Assembly (NCBI GenBank): GCA_017303565.1
Contig: JAFLCM010000059.1
Span: 1 to 9,439 of the forward strand
Length of the DNA: 9,439 nucleotides
Reading direction: 5' to 3'
Source of the DNA: Planctomycetota bacterium
GTDB taxonomy: Bacteria > Planctomycetota > Phycisphaerae > Phycisphaerales > UBA1924
Shown here: positions 1-7,690 of the stretch, in pieces
Position numbering within the stretch: the stretch's first letter is position 1
Layout: the number at the start of each line of letters is the position of its first letter
Made by a program: the position numbers and the translations under genes
Notes under the pieces: generated by a model
The model's database searches: none
Told to the model about the DNA's origin: nothing
Seen by the model: the letters and a program-made list of their open reading frames with translations, nothing else

Positions 1-2
1 GG

Positions 3-221
3 GAGGAGGCGGCGCCGGCGTTCGCGGGCGCGGTCAACGGCGTGGCGGTGGGTGGGCGTCGCCCGGTGATCCAGGTGGCCTTCGAGGAGTCGGCCCTTTC
101 GCAGGCGAGCGACATCCCCAGCCGCCTCGTCAACGCGGGCTTCCGCGTGCTGCGGTTCACCGAGGAAGAGGTGAACCTCGAGACCGCGTTCATGCGGCTG
201 ACGCAGGGGCTGGTGCAGTAA
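3..221 (+). CDS. ABC transporter ATP-binding protein, C-terminal fragment (cut by window edge)
   Basis: Only the last 72 residues are present, in an open frame that enters from the left edge and stops at TAA 219-221. No Walker or signature motif is visible, so the call rests on the C-terminal style. A small beta-rich accessory region (GRRPVIQVAF, then RLVNAGFRVLRF) is followed by the ending VNLETAFMRLTQGLVQ. This resembles the 'sLEdvFlrlT' ending of CcmA/NatA-type ATPases from ABC-2 export systems. Such proteins energise export of lipids, drugs or polysaccharides through a separate membrane partner, which is not in the window. The gene reads in the same direction as the arg operon. It is separated from it by about 100 bp holding a dedicated promoter, so it is probably unrelated to arginine synthesis. 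Substrate unknown. Confidence 0.6.
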   Translation, partial: EEAAPAFAGAVNGVAVGGRRPVIQVAFEESALSQASDIPSRLVNAGFRVLRFTEEEVNLETAFMRLTQGLVQ

Positions 222-288
222 CGGGCGACGGGGAACCTCTCGACACGGTCCTGAGCGGGGGCCGGCGGTGGTCGCGCTCGACACCTGC

Positions 289-316
289 TTGACTTTTCAT
301 GCAGAACAGGTATACT
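289..316 (+). promoter_or_regulatory. Promoter of the argRCBF operon
   Basis: A -35 element TTGACT (289-294; 5 of 6 to TTGACA) and a -10 element TATACT (311-316; 5 of 6 to TATAAT) are separated by 16 bp. This is a local AT-rich island in very GC-rich DNA. The -10 ends only 8 nt before the argR ATG at 325, so transcription should begin about 0-3 nt upstream of the start codon. No Shine-Dalgarno sequence precedes that ATG, which fits a leaderless or near-leaderless mRNA. Confidence 0.75.
290..303 (+). promoter_or_regulatory. Candidate ARG box (ArgR operator)
   Basis: TGACTTTTCATGCA matches the 14-bp ARG-box core TGMATWWWWATKCA at 12 of 14 positions. It covers the -35 hexamer and most of the spacer of the argR promoter, where a bound ArgR would block RNA polymerase. 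Known operators often occur in pairs. A weaker candidate at 309-322 contains the perfect inverted repeat GTAT/ATAC over the -10, but matches only 9 of 14, with 19 bp between centres. The strong box is well supported by position and gene content; the second is doubtful. Confidence 0.65.
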
Positions 317-324
317 CATACACC

Positions 325-819
325 ATGTCGAAGGTCCGTCGTCACCGCGTCATCTCCAGGCTGCTGAAATCCGGCCCCGTGCAGGGGCAGGAGGCGCTGC
401 GGCGCATGCTCGCGGAGGAGGGTGTCGAGGCGACGCAAGCGACCATCAGCCGCGACATCCGCGAACTCGGCGTGCTGAAATCCCCCGAGGGGTACGTGCT
501 GCCCGACGCGATGGACGCACGCCATCCCAGCACCGACCGCGTGCTGGAGATGTCGATCTCGTCGTTCCTGGTGTCCGCCGAGGCGGCCGGGACGCTGGTG
601 GTGCTCAAGACCGAGCCGGGGCATGCGCAGGCGTTGGCGGCGTCGCTCGACCGTTCCGCGCTGCGCAAGGTGGTGGGGACCATCGCGGGCGACGACACGA
701 TCTTTCTCGCCACGCGCTCAGAGCGCGACGCGGCGAGCGTCTTGAAGTCCATCAAGGATCTTGATACGACCGCCGAGCAGTCGGTGGGCGTGGGCATCGG
801 GCACCGGGGGAACCGCTGA
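325..819 (+). CDS. argR: Arginine repressor ArgR
   Basis: ArgR senses intracellular L-arginine and, as a hexamer, binds ARG boxes to repress arginine biosynthesis. The 164-aa product has the family's normal length and two domains. Residues 1-60 form the winged helix-turn-helix with the recognition segment ATQATISRDIRELGVLK (36-52). Residues 70-160 form the arginine-binding oligomerisation domain with GTIAGDDTIFL (118-128), whose Asp pair contacts arginine in the family. I chose the ATG at 325 because MSKVRRHRVI is the expected family start and because the promoter ends just upstream. A GTG at 268 would add 19 unrelated residues and place the promoter inside the gene. It is the first gene of the operon, and its TGA overlaps the argC ATG by one base. 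A candidate ARG box on its own promoter implies negative autoregulation. Confidence 0.95.
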   Translation: MSKVRRHRVISRLLKSGPVQGQEALRRMLAEEGVEATQATISRDIRELGVLKSPEGYVLPDAMDARHPSTDRVLEMSISSFLVSAEAAGTLVVLKTEPGHAQALAASLDRSALRKVVGTIAGDDTIFLATRSERDAASVLKSIKDLDTTAEQSVGVGIGHRGNR

Positions 820-1880
820 TGATCGAGGTCGCCATCGTCGGCGCGGCGGGGTACGCCGGCGCCGAACTGTTGTCCATCCTCCTGAAGCACCCGGGCGTTC
901 GGGTGGTCGGGCTGTTCGGTTCCGAGCGGTCCGCCGGCAAGGGCGAAGCGCCCGCGGATATCGCCGACTCTCACCCGGCGTTCCGCGGGCTGTGCCACCT
1001 TTCCATCCAGCCCGCGAGCGTGGAGGGCATCGTTGCGAGCGGGGCCTCGGTCGTGTTTCTGTGCACGCCGCACGCGGTCAGCCACCACCTCGCCCCGGCC
1101 TTGCTTGAGGCGGGGCGGCGGGTGTTCGATCTGTCCGCGTCGTTCCGCTTCGCGGACACCGCGGTGTACCCGAAGCACTACGGCTTTGCGCACGCGCATC
1201 CGGACCTCGCGGCTCGCGCGGTCTACGGGCTGTGCGAACTTTTCCGCGAGCGGCTGCGGACGGCGGACCTGGTGGGTGTGCCGGGGTGCTACCCGACGTC
1301 GGTGATCCTCCCGGTGAACGCGCTGGTGCGGGCGGGCGCGATCGACGGCTCGCGCCGGGTGGTGGTCGATGCGATCAGCGGGATCAGCGGGGCCGGGCGC
1401 AGCCCGCAGCAGCGGACGCTGTTCTGCGAGGTGAGCGTGCAGCCCTACGAGGTGCTGAAGCACCGCCACACGCCGGAGATGGAGGCGTACAGCGGGGCCC
1501 GCGTCTACTTCACGCCCCAGGTCGGGCCCTACGACCGCGGGATCGTCTCCACGATCCACGCGGACCTGGCCCCAGGCTGGACGGTGGAGCGTGCCCGGGC
1601 CGCGCTGGAGGGCGCGTACGGGTCCGAGGCGTTCGTCCGCCTGCTGCCCGAGGCAAGGTGGCCGTCTGTCGCTGGCGTGAAGGGCACGAACTTCTGCGAT
1701 ATCGGCGTGGGCGGCGACGACGCGGGGCGGCACCTGGTCATCGTGAGCGCGATCGACAATCTCGTGAAGGGGGCCGCGGGCCAGGCCGTGCAGTGCATGA
1801 ATATTCGGCATGGGCTGCCCGAGGGCCTGGGGCTGCTGCCCGGAGGCGGCGTGCCCTCGACGGCGGGGGTGACCGCGTGA
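819..1880 (+). CDS. argC: N-acetyl-gamma-glutamyl-phosphate reductase
   Basis: This cytoplasmic enzyme reduces N-acetylglutamyl-5-phosphate to the semialdehyde with NADPH, step 3 of arginine synthesis. The product is 353 aa, normal for the long bacterial form. Visible motifs are the Rossmann loop VGAAGYAGAELL (7-18), the catalytic Cys157 in GVPGCYPT (153-160), SGISGAGR (187-194), the HRHTPEM segment with the conserved His217, GVKGTNFCDIG (286-296) and DNLVKGAAGQAVQ (313-325). Residues from about 333 form a Gly/Pro-rich tail, a modest addition to the usual C-terminus. The ATG at 819 shares its A with the argR stop (TGATG), and a G-rich stretch at 806-812 can act as a weak ribosome binding site. 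Both points suggest translational coupling to argR. Its stop overlaps the argB start by 4 nt. Confidence 0.96.
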   Translation: MIEVAIVGAAGYAGAELLSILLKHPGVRVVGLFGSERSAGKGEAPADIADSHPAFRGLCHLSIQPASVEGIVASGASVVFLCTPHAVSHHLAPALLEAGRRVFDLSASFRFADTAVYPKHYGFAHAHPDLAARAVYGLCELFRERLRTADLVGVPGCYPTSVILPVNALVRAGAIDGSRRVVVDAISGISGAGRSPQQRTLFCEVSVQPYEVLKHRHTPEMEAYSGARVYFTPQVGPYDRGIVSTIHADLAPGWTVERARAALEGAYGSEAFVRLLPEARWPSVAGVKGTNFCDIGVGGDDAGRHLVIVSAIDNLVKGAAGQAVQCMNIRHGLPEGLGLLPGGGVPSTAGVTA

Positions 1881-2740
1881 CGACCGGGACGGGCCCCATC
1901 GTGATCAAGCTGGGCGGCACGGGCGTGGAATCGCCCGTGTCGACGCCGGCGCTATGGCGCGCCGTGATCGACCTGCACGCTTCCGAGCGCCGGCGAGGGG
2001 CAACAGGTGTCATCCTGGTCCACGGCGGTGGCAAAGCGGTGGACGCGGCGCTGGCACGCCTGGGCTTCACGACGGAGCGGCGCCAGGGGCTTCGGGTGAC
2101 GCCTCCGGACCAGATGCGCCACATCGCCGAGGTGCTGGGAGCGATTAACAAGTCGATCGTCGGAGCCCTGAAAGGGATGGGTCAGCCCGCGCTGGGCCTC
2201 TGCCCCGGCGAGTGCGGGACCGCGAGCGCCCGCAGGCTGAAGCCCGGGGGCGAGGACATCGGCCTCGTGGGTGAGATCAACGGGGGTGACGCGACGTTCA
2301 CGCTTCGCACGCTCGCCGCCGGCATCATCCCGGTGTTTGGCCCGGTGGCGATCGACGACCAAGGCGGGTTCCTCAACGTGAACGCGGACGACGTGGCCAC
2401 GGGGCTCGCGGGCGTGAACGCGGCCCGGCTTCTCGTCCTGCTGACGGACGTGCCGGGGGTTCGCGGTCCCGGCGGCGCGGTGATCGAGCGGGCGACGCCC
2501 GAGGAACTCGAGGGGCACATCGCGTCGGGTGTAATCCACGGCGGGATGGTGCCGAAGGTGCGGGCGGCGGTGCGGGCGGCGGAACTCGCCGGCGTCGGCG
2601 TCCTGGTCTCATCCTGGCAGCGCCCTGAAACCCTGTCGACGATCGACGAACAACACGGCGTGGGGACGCTGATCTCGGCGTCGGCCCGCGCCGCCTCTTC
2701 AAGCCAGCTCGCGCACGCGAGCAAGGAGCCCGTGAGTTGA
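1877..2740 (+). CDS. argB: Acetylglutamate kinase (GTG start)
   Basis: ArgB phosphorylates N-acetyl-L-glutamate with ATP, step 2 of the pathway and often the arginine-feedback point. The 287-aa product shows the amino-acid kinase fold motifs: VIKLGG (9-14, Lys11), VHGGGKAVD (48-56), GLRVT (71-75), NKSIV (91-95), NVNADDVAT (167-175), LLTDVPGV (188-195) and GVIHGGMVPKV (218-228, Lys227). The frame is open for about 640 bp further upstream inside argC, but homology begins near VIKLGG. I take GTG 1877, which gives a 4-nt GTGA overlap with the argC stop and has a GGGGGTGA ribosome-binding sequence at 1865-1872. No N-terminal helix of the type linked to arginine-sensitive hexameric kinases is seen, so feedback sensitivity is uncertain. 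A Ser/Ala-rich tail of about 18 residues follows the conserved end. Confidence 0.94.
   Translation: MTTGTGPIVIKLGGTGVESPVSTPALWRAVIDLHASERRRGATGVILVHGGGKAVDAALARLGFTTERRQGLRVTPPDQMRHIAEVLGAINKSIVGALKGMGQPALGLCPGECGTASARRLKPGGEDIGLVGEINGGDATFTLRTLAAGIIPVFGPVAIDDQGGFLNVNADDVATGLAGVNAARLLVLLTDVPGVRGPGGAVIERATPEELEGHIASGVIHGGMVPKVRAAVRAAELAGVGVLVSSWQRPETLSTIDEQHGVGTLISASARAASSSQLAHASKEPVS
2723..2728 (+). promoter_or_regulatory. Strong ribosome binding site for argF
   Basis: AAGGAG lies inside the last codons of argB and is followed by an 8-nt spacer to the TTG at 2737. It is the best Shine-Dalgarno match in the operon, and it decides the start in favour of the TTG, which otherwise would look weak. 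Confidence 0.75.
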
Positions 2741-3759
2741 AGCACGCGTATCTCCAGCCTCTGCCGTTCAAGGACCTGCTGAGCGCCGGTGAGTTCGACG
2801 CGGACACGCTGCGCGCGGTTCTCGCCACCGCGGCCCAGACGAAGGCCGAGCCGCGCTCGTTCGACGGCATGCTCGCCGGGCGGGTGGCGGCGCTCGTGTT
2901 CGAGAAGCCGTCGCTCCGCACCCGCGTCAGTTTCGAGGCGGGCGTGGCGCGGATGGGCGGGCACCCGATCTACTACGACATGGGCGGCACGCGGCTGGGC
3001 GAGCGAGAGAGCGTCCGCGACTTCGCGGGCACGCTGGAGCGGATGGTGGATCTCATCGTCGTGCGCACGCACGCGCACGCGCCGCTGCTCGACCTGGCAC
3101 GGCACGCCCGCGTGCCGGTGATCAACGCCCTCTGCGAGCGGTTCCACCCCTGCCAGGCCCTCGCGGACGTGATGACCATCAAGGAGGTCTTCGGCGATGT
3201 GCGCGGCGTGAAGGTCGCCTACGTCGGCGACGGGAACAACGTGTGCCAGTCCCTCGCGCTCCTCGCGTGCACGCTGGGCGCGCACGTCGCCGTCGTCACC
3301 CCCGAGGGCTACGAGCCCGAGGCGGCGGTGACCGCCGAGGCTCGGGCGCGGGCGGACGCTTCCGGCGGGTCGATCGCGGTCACCACCGACCCCGCGGCCG
3401 TCGCGGGCGCGGACGTGGTGTACACCGACACGTGGGTGTCCATGGGCGACGAGGCCGAGAAGACCAAGCGGGCCGCGGCGTTCGCACGGATGCGCGTCGA
3501 CGCCGCGATGATGGCCAAGGCCTCACCGCGGGCGGTCTTCATGCACTGCCTCCCCGCCAAGCGCGGGCAGGAGGTCACGGACGGCGTGATCGACTCGCCC
3601 GTGAGCGTCGTTTTCGACCAGGCCGAGAACCGCATGCACGCCCAGAACGCCCTGATGCTGCACCTCTTGTGCGCGGGGCGTGAACAACCCAAGAAACGCG
3701 GGGCCGCCGTCATTCCGACCCGTCGGGCGCGGGAGGTCGGCGCGTCCGGCCCGCGGTGA
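2737..3759 (+). CDS. argF: Ornithine carbamoyltransferase (TTG start)
   Basis: This enzyme transfers the carbamoyl group of carbamoyl phosphate to ornithine, giving citrulline. The 340-aa product carries the carbamoyl-phosphate loop FEKPSLRTR (55-63), THAHAP (111-116, in place of the more usual RTF-type segment), HPCQALAD (137-144), the ornithine-binding DTWVSMGDE (231-239, SMG loop) and HCLPAKRG (270-277). The SMG loop and HCLP motif favour ornithine over aspartate or N-acetylornithine as substrate. SLRTR in place of STRTR is a known variant in the family. About 29 residues after MLHLL (307-311), rich in Lys, Arg and Ala, extend past the usual end of roughly 305-315 aa and have no clear role. 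TTG overlaps the argB TGA by 4 nt (TTGA). It is the last gene of the first arg block. Confidence 0.94.
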   Translation: MKHAYLQPLPFKDLLSAGEFDADTLRAVLATAAQTKAEPRSFDGMLAGRVAALVFEKPSLRTRVSFEAGVARMGGHPIYYDMGGTRLGERESVRDFAGTLERMVDLIVVRTHAHAPLLDLARHARVPVINALCERFHPCQALADVMTIKEVFGDVRGVKVAYVGDGNNVCQSLALLACTLGAHVAVVTPEGYEPEAAVTAEARARADASGGSIAVTTDPAAVAGADVVYTDTWVSMGDEAEKTKRAAAFARMRVDAAMMAKASPRAVFMHCLPAKRGQEVTDGVIDSPVSVVFDQAENRMHAQNALMLHLLCAGREQPKKRGAAVIPTRRAREVGASGPR

Positions 3760-3790
3760 TCGTCCGCGGCGTTAAAGCCTGAGCGTTCCC

Positions 3791-3796
3791 TAGACT
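3791..3796 (+). promoter_or_regulatory. Possible -10 element upstream of argG
   Basis: TAGACT is a fair -10 hexamer in a small AT-richer patch after argF. No -35 is seen at 16-18 bp; TTAAAG at 3772-3777 is only 13 bp away. If used, transcription would start in the C-rich tract near 3802 and give a leader of about 90 nt. Alternatively argGH is read through from argF. Confidence 0.3.
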
Positions 3797-3798
3797 CA

Positions 3799-3827
3799 CC
3801 CCCCGGCTCCCCCCGCCCCCCCTCCCC
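3799..3827. other. C-rich tract; G-quadruplex motif on the minus strand
   Basis: Four C-runs of 6, 6, 7 and 4 bases (3799-3804, 3809-3814, 3816-3822, 3824-3827) are separated by spacers of 4, 1 and 1 bases. The complementary strand therefore has four runs of at least four G with short loops, a textbook intramolecular G-quadruplex motif. The minus strand is the template for argGH transcription. The rest of the 3760-3892 spacer is pyrimidine-rich, with no ARG box or T-tract terminator that I can see. Confidence 0.7.
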
Positions 3828-3892
3828 GCACAGTTCCCGGCGCTGGTTCCGACCGCCCTTTCCCCACCGACACACCTTCTCCGAAGACTGCC

Positions 3893-5100
<1,208 letters not shown>

Positions 5101-5101
<1 letters not shown>

Positions 5102-6486
5102 TGGCGCTTTGGGGCGGGCGCTTCGAGGACGGCTCGGGCGGGCCCGATGCGCTGTTCCGCGCGTTCAACGATTCGCTCCCGTTCGACAAACGGCTGCTGG
5201 AGGACGATATCGCCGGGTCGATCGCGTGGGCGGCGGCGATCCGGAGCGCCGGCGTCATCACGGAGGCCGAGCGTGCGACGCTCGAAGAGGCGCTCCGCGC
5301 CGTCGCCGTGGAGGTGAGGGCCAATCCCGCGCTGATCGACCGGGCGACCGACGAGGACGTTCACTCGTTCGTCGAGCGGTTGCTCGTCGAGCGCGTCGGC
5401 GCGCTGGGCAAGAAGCTGCACACCGGGCGGAGCCGCAACGATCAGGTGGCGACGGACCTGCGGCTGTGGACTTCGCGGACCATCGAATCGGCGCTGCTGC
5501 CGGCGCTCCGCGAGGCGCGGGCGGCCCTCCTGCGGCTGGCGGAGCGGGAACTGGCCTCGGTGCTGCCCGGCTACACGCACCTGCAGCGGGCCCAGCCGGT
5601 TTTGTGGGGCCACTGGGCGCTGGCGTACGCGGAGATGCTGGAGCGGGACGGTGTTCGGCTCGTTCGGGCTGTGGAAGCGGCGCGGGTGTCGCCGTTGGGT
5701 TCGGGCGCGCTGGCGGGCACGGCGTACGCGGTGGACCGTGAGGCGATCGCGCAGGACCTCGGCTTCCGGAGCGCGAGCCGCAACAGCCTTGACGCCGTGA
5801 GCGACCGGGATTTCGTGGTTGAGACGGTGAACGCCTGCGTGCTGTGCGCCCTGCACCTGTCGCGGCTGGCGGAGGACCTGATCGTCTACTCCAGCGGCGA
5901 GTTCGCGTTCGTCGAGATGAGCGACAGGTGGGCCAGCGGCAGTTCGCTCATGCCGCAGAAGAAGAACCCCGATGCGCTCGAACTGATCCGCGCCAAGGCC
6001 GGGCGGATCATCGGCGCGCAGGCGACGCTGAACACCGTCTTGAAGGGCCTCCCCCTCGCGTACAACAAGGACCTGCAGGAGGACAAGGAGCCGCTGTTCG
6101 AAGCGACGGACTCGCTGTTGCTCGTCCTGCGGGTGCTGCCCGGCGTGCTCGACGGGATGCGGGTGAGCGCCCAGGCGTGTCGGCGTGCCGCCGAGGGTGG
6201 GCACGCCAACGCGACGGACATGGCCGACTATCTGGTGGAGAAGGGCTTGCCGTTCCGCGAGGCCCACGACGTGGCGGGGCGGGTGGTGCGGTTGGCGCTG
6301 TCGAAGGGCGTCCCCATCGAGCGGCTGGCGCTCACCGACATCCGCGGGCTGGCTCCGCAGGCGGGCGAGGACCTGTTCCCCCGGCTGGCACTGGACGCGA
6401 TCATCGCCAAGAGGGACGTGCCCGGCGGCACGGCGGTGAACCGCGTGCGGGAAGCGCTCGAGGTCGCGAAGGGCCGGGCGATCTGA
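5101..6486 (+). CDS. argH: Argininosuccinate lyase
   Basis: ArgH cleaves argininosuccinate to arginine and fumarate, the last step of the pathway. It acts as a homotetramer of the fumarase/aspartase superfamily. The 461-aa product has full length. Conserved regions are LWGGRF (3-8), HTGRSRNDQVATD (107-119), GYTHLQRAQP (157-166, with the catalytic His160), PLGSGALAGT (198-207), the superfamily signature GSSLMPQKKNP (280-290, catalytic serine region), LPLAYNKDLQEDKE (317-330) and the C-terminal GGTAVNRV (442-449). The frame is open upstream inside argG, but MALWGGRF is the family start. ATG 5101 overlaps the argG stop (TAATG), with AAGAAGGGG at 5084-5092 as ribosome site 8 nt upstream. The overlap implies translational coupling with argG. 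Confidence 0.97.
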
Positions 6487-6501
6487 GCCAATCGGTCGAG
6501 G

Positions 6502-6521
6502 AGCCCGGGGGTTCTCGGGCT
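6502..6521 (+). terminator. Weak hairpin after argH
   Basis: AGCCCG (6502-6507) pairs with CGGGCT (6516-6521) across an 8-nt loop, 15 nt after the argH stop. A smaller GGAG/CTCC hairpin follows at 6524-6534. There is no T-tract, so intrinsic termination is doubtful. It may only be a pause or processing structure between argGH and asd. Confidence 0.3.
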
Positions 6522-6543
6522 GTGGAGAGGCTCCGGCCGCGCC

Positions 6544-6549
6544 GATACT
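6544..6549 (+). promoter_or_regulatory. -10-like element immediately upstream of asd
   Basis: GATACT lies 11 nt before the asd ATG in otherwise GC-rich sequence. No -35 match is seen at the usual spacing and no Shine-Dalgarno sequence lies between it and the start (the interval is pyrimidine-rich). The layout resembles the near-leaderless argR promoter. Weak on its own; it gains support from the same layout at argR and thrC. Confidence 0.4.
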
Positions 6550-6560
6550 GTTCTCCCCTT

Positions 6561-7607
6561 ATGGCTTCCCCACTTGACATCGCCGTGGTCGGCGCGACGG
6601 GCGCGGTCGGTCGTGAGTTCCTCGACGTGCTGGAGCAGCGGCGATTCCCCCACGCGCGGATCCGCCTGCTGGCCTCGGCGCGTTCCGCCGGCACCGCCCT
6701 TCTGTACCGTGGCGGGAGCGTGGTGATCGAGGAACTGACCGAGCGGTCGTTCGAGGGCGTGAAGCTCGCGCTGTTTTCCGCGGGCGGGTCGATCTCCAAG
6801 GTCTACGGGCCGATCGCGGTCGACGCGGGCGCGGTGGTGGTCGACAACTCCTCGGCGTTCCGGATGATGGACCACGTGCCCCTGGTGGTCCCGGAGGTGA
6901 ACCCCGAGGAAGCGGCGCCGCACCGCGGCTACGCCAAGCCCGGGATCATCGCCAACCCCAACTGCTCGACGATCATCATGCTTGTCGCCGTCAACCCGAT
7001 CCGCGCCGCCTTCGGCGTCGAGCGGCTGGTGATCAGCACCTACCAGGCGGCCAGCGGCGCGGGGGCGGCGGCGATGGAGGAACTGCGCACGCAGACGGCG
7101 GACGTGCTCGCCGGGAGGCCCGCGGAGCCGAAGGTGTTCAAAGAGCCGTACGCGTTCAACCTCTTCAGCCACAACTCCTCGCTGGACCCCCTCACCGGGC
7201 GGAACCAGGAGGAGCAGAAGATGATCGACGAGTCCCGCAAGATCTGGCGTGACCCTTCGGTGAAGATCACCGCGACATGCATCCGCGTGCCTGTGCTCCG
7301 GGCCCACGCGGAGTCGATCAACATCACGCTGAAGACGCCCGCGACCGAGGGCGAGGTGCGCGAGGTGCTGTCGCGTGCTCCGGGCGTCACGATCCTCGAC
7401 GATCGGGCGGGCAATGTGTTCCCGACGCCGCTGAAGGCCTCGGGCCGGGACGACGTGTTCGTGGGGCGCATCCGTGGGGACGAGTCGCAGGCGAGCACCG
7501 GCTCGGGCGCACAAGCCAAGTTCCACGGGTTCAACCTGTTCGTGTGCGGCGACCAGCTGCGCAAGGGCGCGGCCCTGAACGCCGTCCAGATCGCGGAACT
7601 GCTGTAA
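6561..7607 (+). CDS. asd: Aspartate-semialdehyde dehydrogenase
   Basis: Asd reduces beta-aspartyl phosphate to aspartate semialdehyde with NADPH. This is the branch-point precursor of lysine/diaminopimelate, methionine and threonine. The 348-aa product has the normal length. Motifs are the Rossmann loop VVGATGAVG (9-17), SAGGSISK (73-80), DNSSAFR (95-101), the catalytic Cys135 in NPNCST (132-137), YQAASGAG (161-168), CIRVPVLRAHAES (240-252, with the active-site Arg and His248) and GDQLRKGAALNAVQIAE (330-346). The frame is open back into argH, but MASPLDIAVVGATG is the expected start. It follows argH by 74 bp and is convergent with thrC, an enzyme further down one of its own pathways. A pyrimidine-rich stretch replaces a ribosome binding site before the ATG. 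Confidence 0.97.
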   Translation: MASPLDIAVVGATGAVGREFLDVLEQRRFPHARIRLLASARSAGTALLYRGGSVVIEELTERSFEGVKLALFSAGGSISKVYGPIAVDAGAVVVDNSSAFRMMDHVPLVVPEVNPEEAAPHRGYAKPGIIANPNCSTIIMLVAVNPIRAAFGVERLVISTYQAASGAGAAAMEELRTQTADVLAGRPAEPKVFKEPYAFNLFSHNSSLDPLTGRNQEEQKMIDESRKIWRDPSVKITATCIRVPVLRAHAESINITLKTPATEGEVREVLSRAPGVTILDDRAGNVFPTPLKASGRDDVFVGRIRGDESQASTGSGAQAKFHGFNLFVCGDQLRKGAALNAVQIAELL

Positions 7608-7622
7608 AGCACCGGCGTGCTT
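7607..7622 (+). terminator. Hairpin overlapping the asd stop codon
   Basis: AAGCAC (7607-7612) and GTGCTT (7617-7622) form a perfect 6-bp stem with a CGGC tetraloop, beginning at the last base of the asd TAA. It is followed directly by the 10-bp palindrome GCCCGCGGGC (7623-7632). No T-tract follows. Its position at the end of asd between convergent genes suggests a transcript-end structure. Confidence 0.5.
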
Positions 7623-7654
7623 GCCCGCGGGCGCGAGTCTTCGCGTACGGGTGA

Positions 7655-7681
7655 TTCCGTGCACTCCGTGTTTTCTGTGGT
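7655..7681. repeat. Three tandem 9-nt units in the asd/thrC spacer
   Basis: TTCCGTGCA, CTCCGTGTT and TTCTGTGGT lie head to tail, with the core CYGTG recurring exactly every 9 bases (7657, 7666, 7675). The spacer is noncoding and only 83 bp long. The wording resembles short 'CTCCGTGT...CTGTGGTGAAAA' spacer sequences that I recall from other environmental bacterial genomes, but that is memory, not a search. Confidence 0.5.
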
Positions 7682-7687
7682 GAAAAC
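7670..7687 (-). terminator. Hairpin just after the thrC stop codon
   Basis: GTTTTC (7670-7675) and GAAAAC (7682-7687) form a 6-bp stem with a 6-nt loop, and CC/GG can extend it past a small bulge. In the thrC direction the stem begins 3 nt after the stop. With the asd hairpin it could serve two-way termination. No T-tract follows on the minus strand. Confidence 0.4.
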
Positions 7688-7690
7688 GGC

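Noticed and set aside
239..284. Direct repeat CTCGACAC (239-246 and 277-284)
   Set aside because: Only 8 bp, GC-rich and without symmetry or a link to the promoter; likely chance.
268..324. GTG start 57 bp upstream of the chosen argR start
   Set aside because: The extra 19 residues do not resemble ArgR, and the -35, -10 and ARG box would fall inside the coding region.
342..1811. 489-codon minus-strand open frame opposite argR and argC
   Set aside because: Composition-driven shadow of two certain genes; no motif, no plausible start signal.
1232..1876. Upstream in-frame extension of argB inside argC
   Set aside because: Translated extension is Arg/Gly-rich with no kinase homology; the GTG at 1877 gives the normal ArgB start and a 4-nt overlap.
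3799..3827. C-tract as a sign of assembly error or frameshift
   Set aside because: It lies outside both flanking reading frames, which are intact, so there is no evidence of error.
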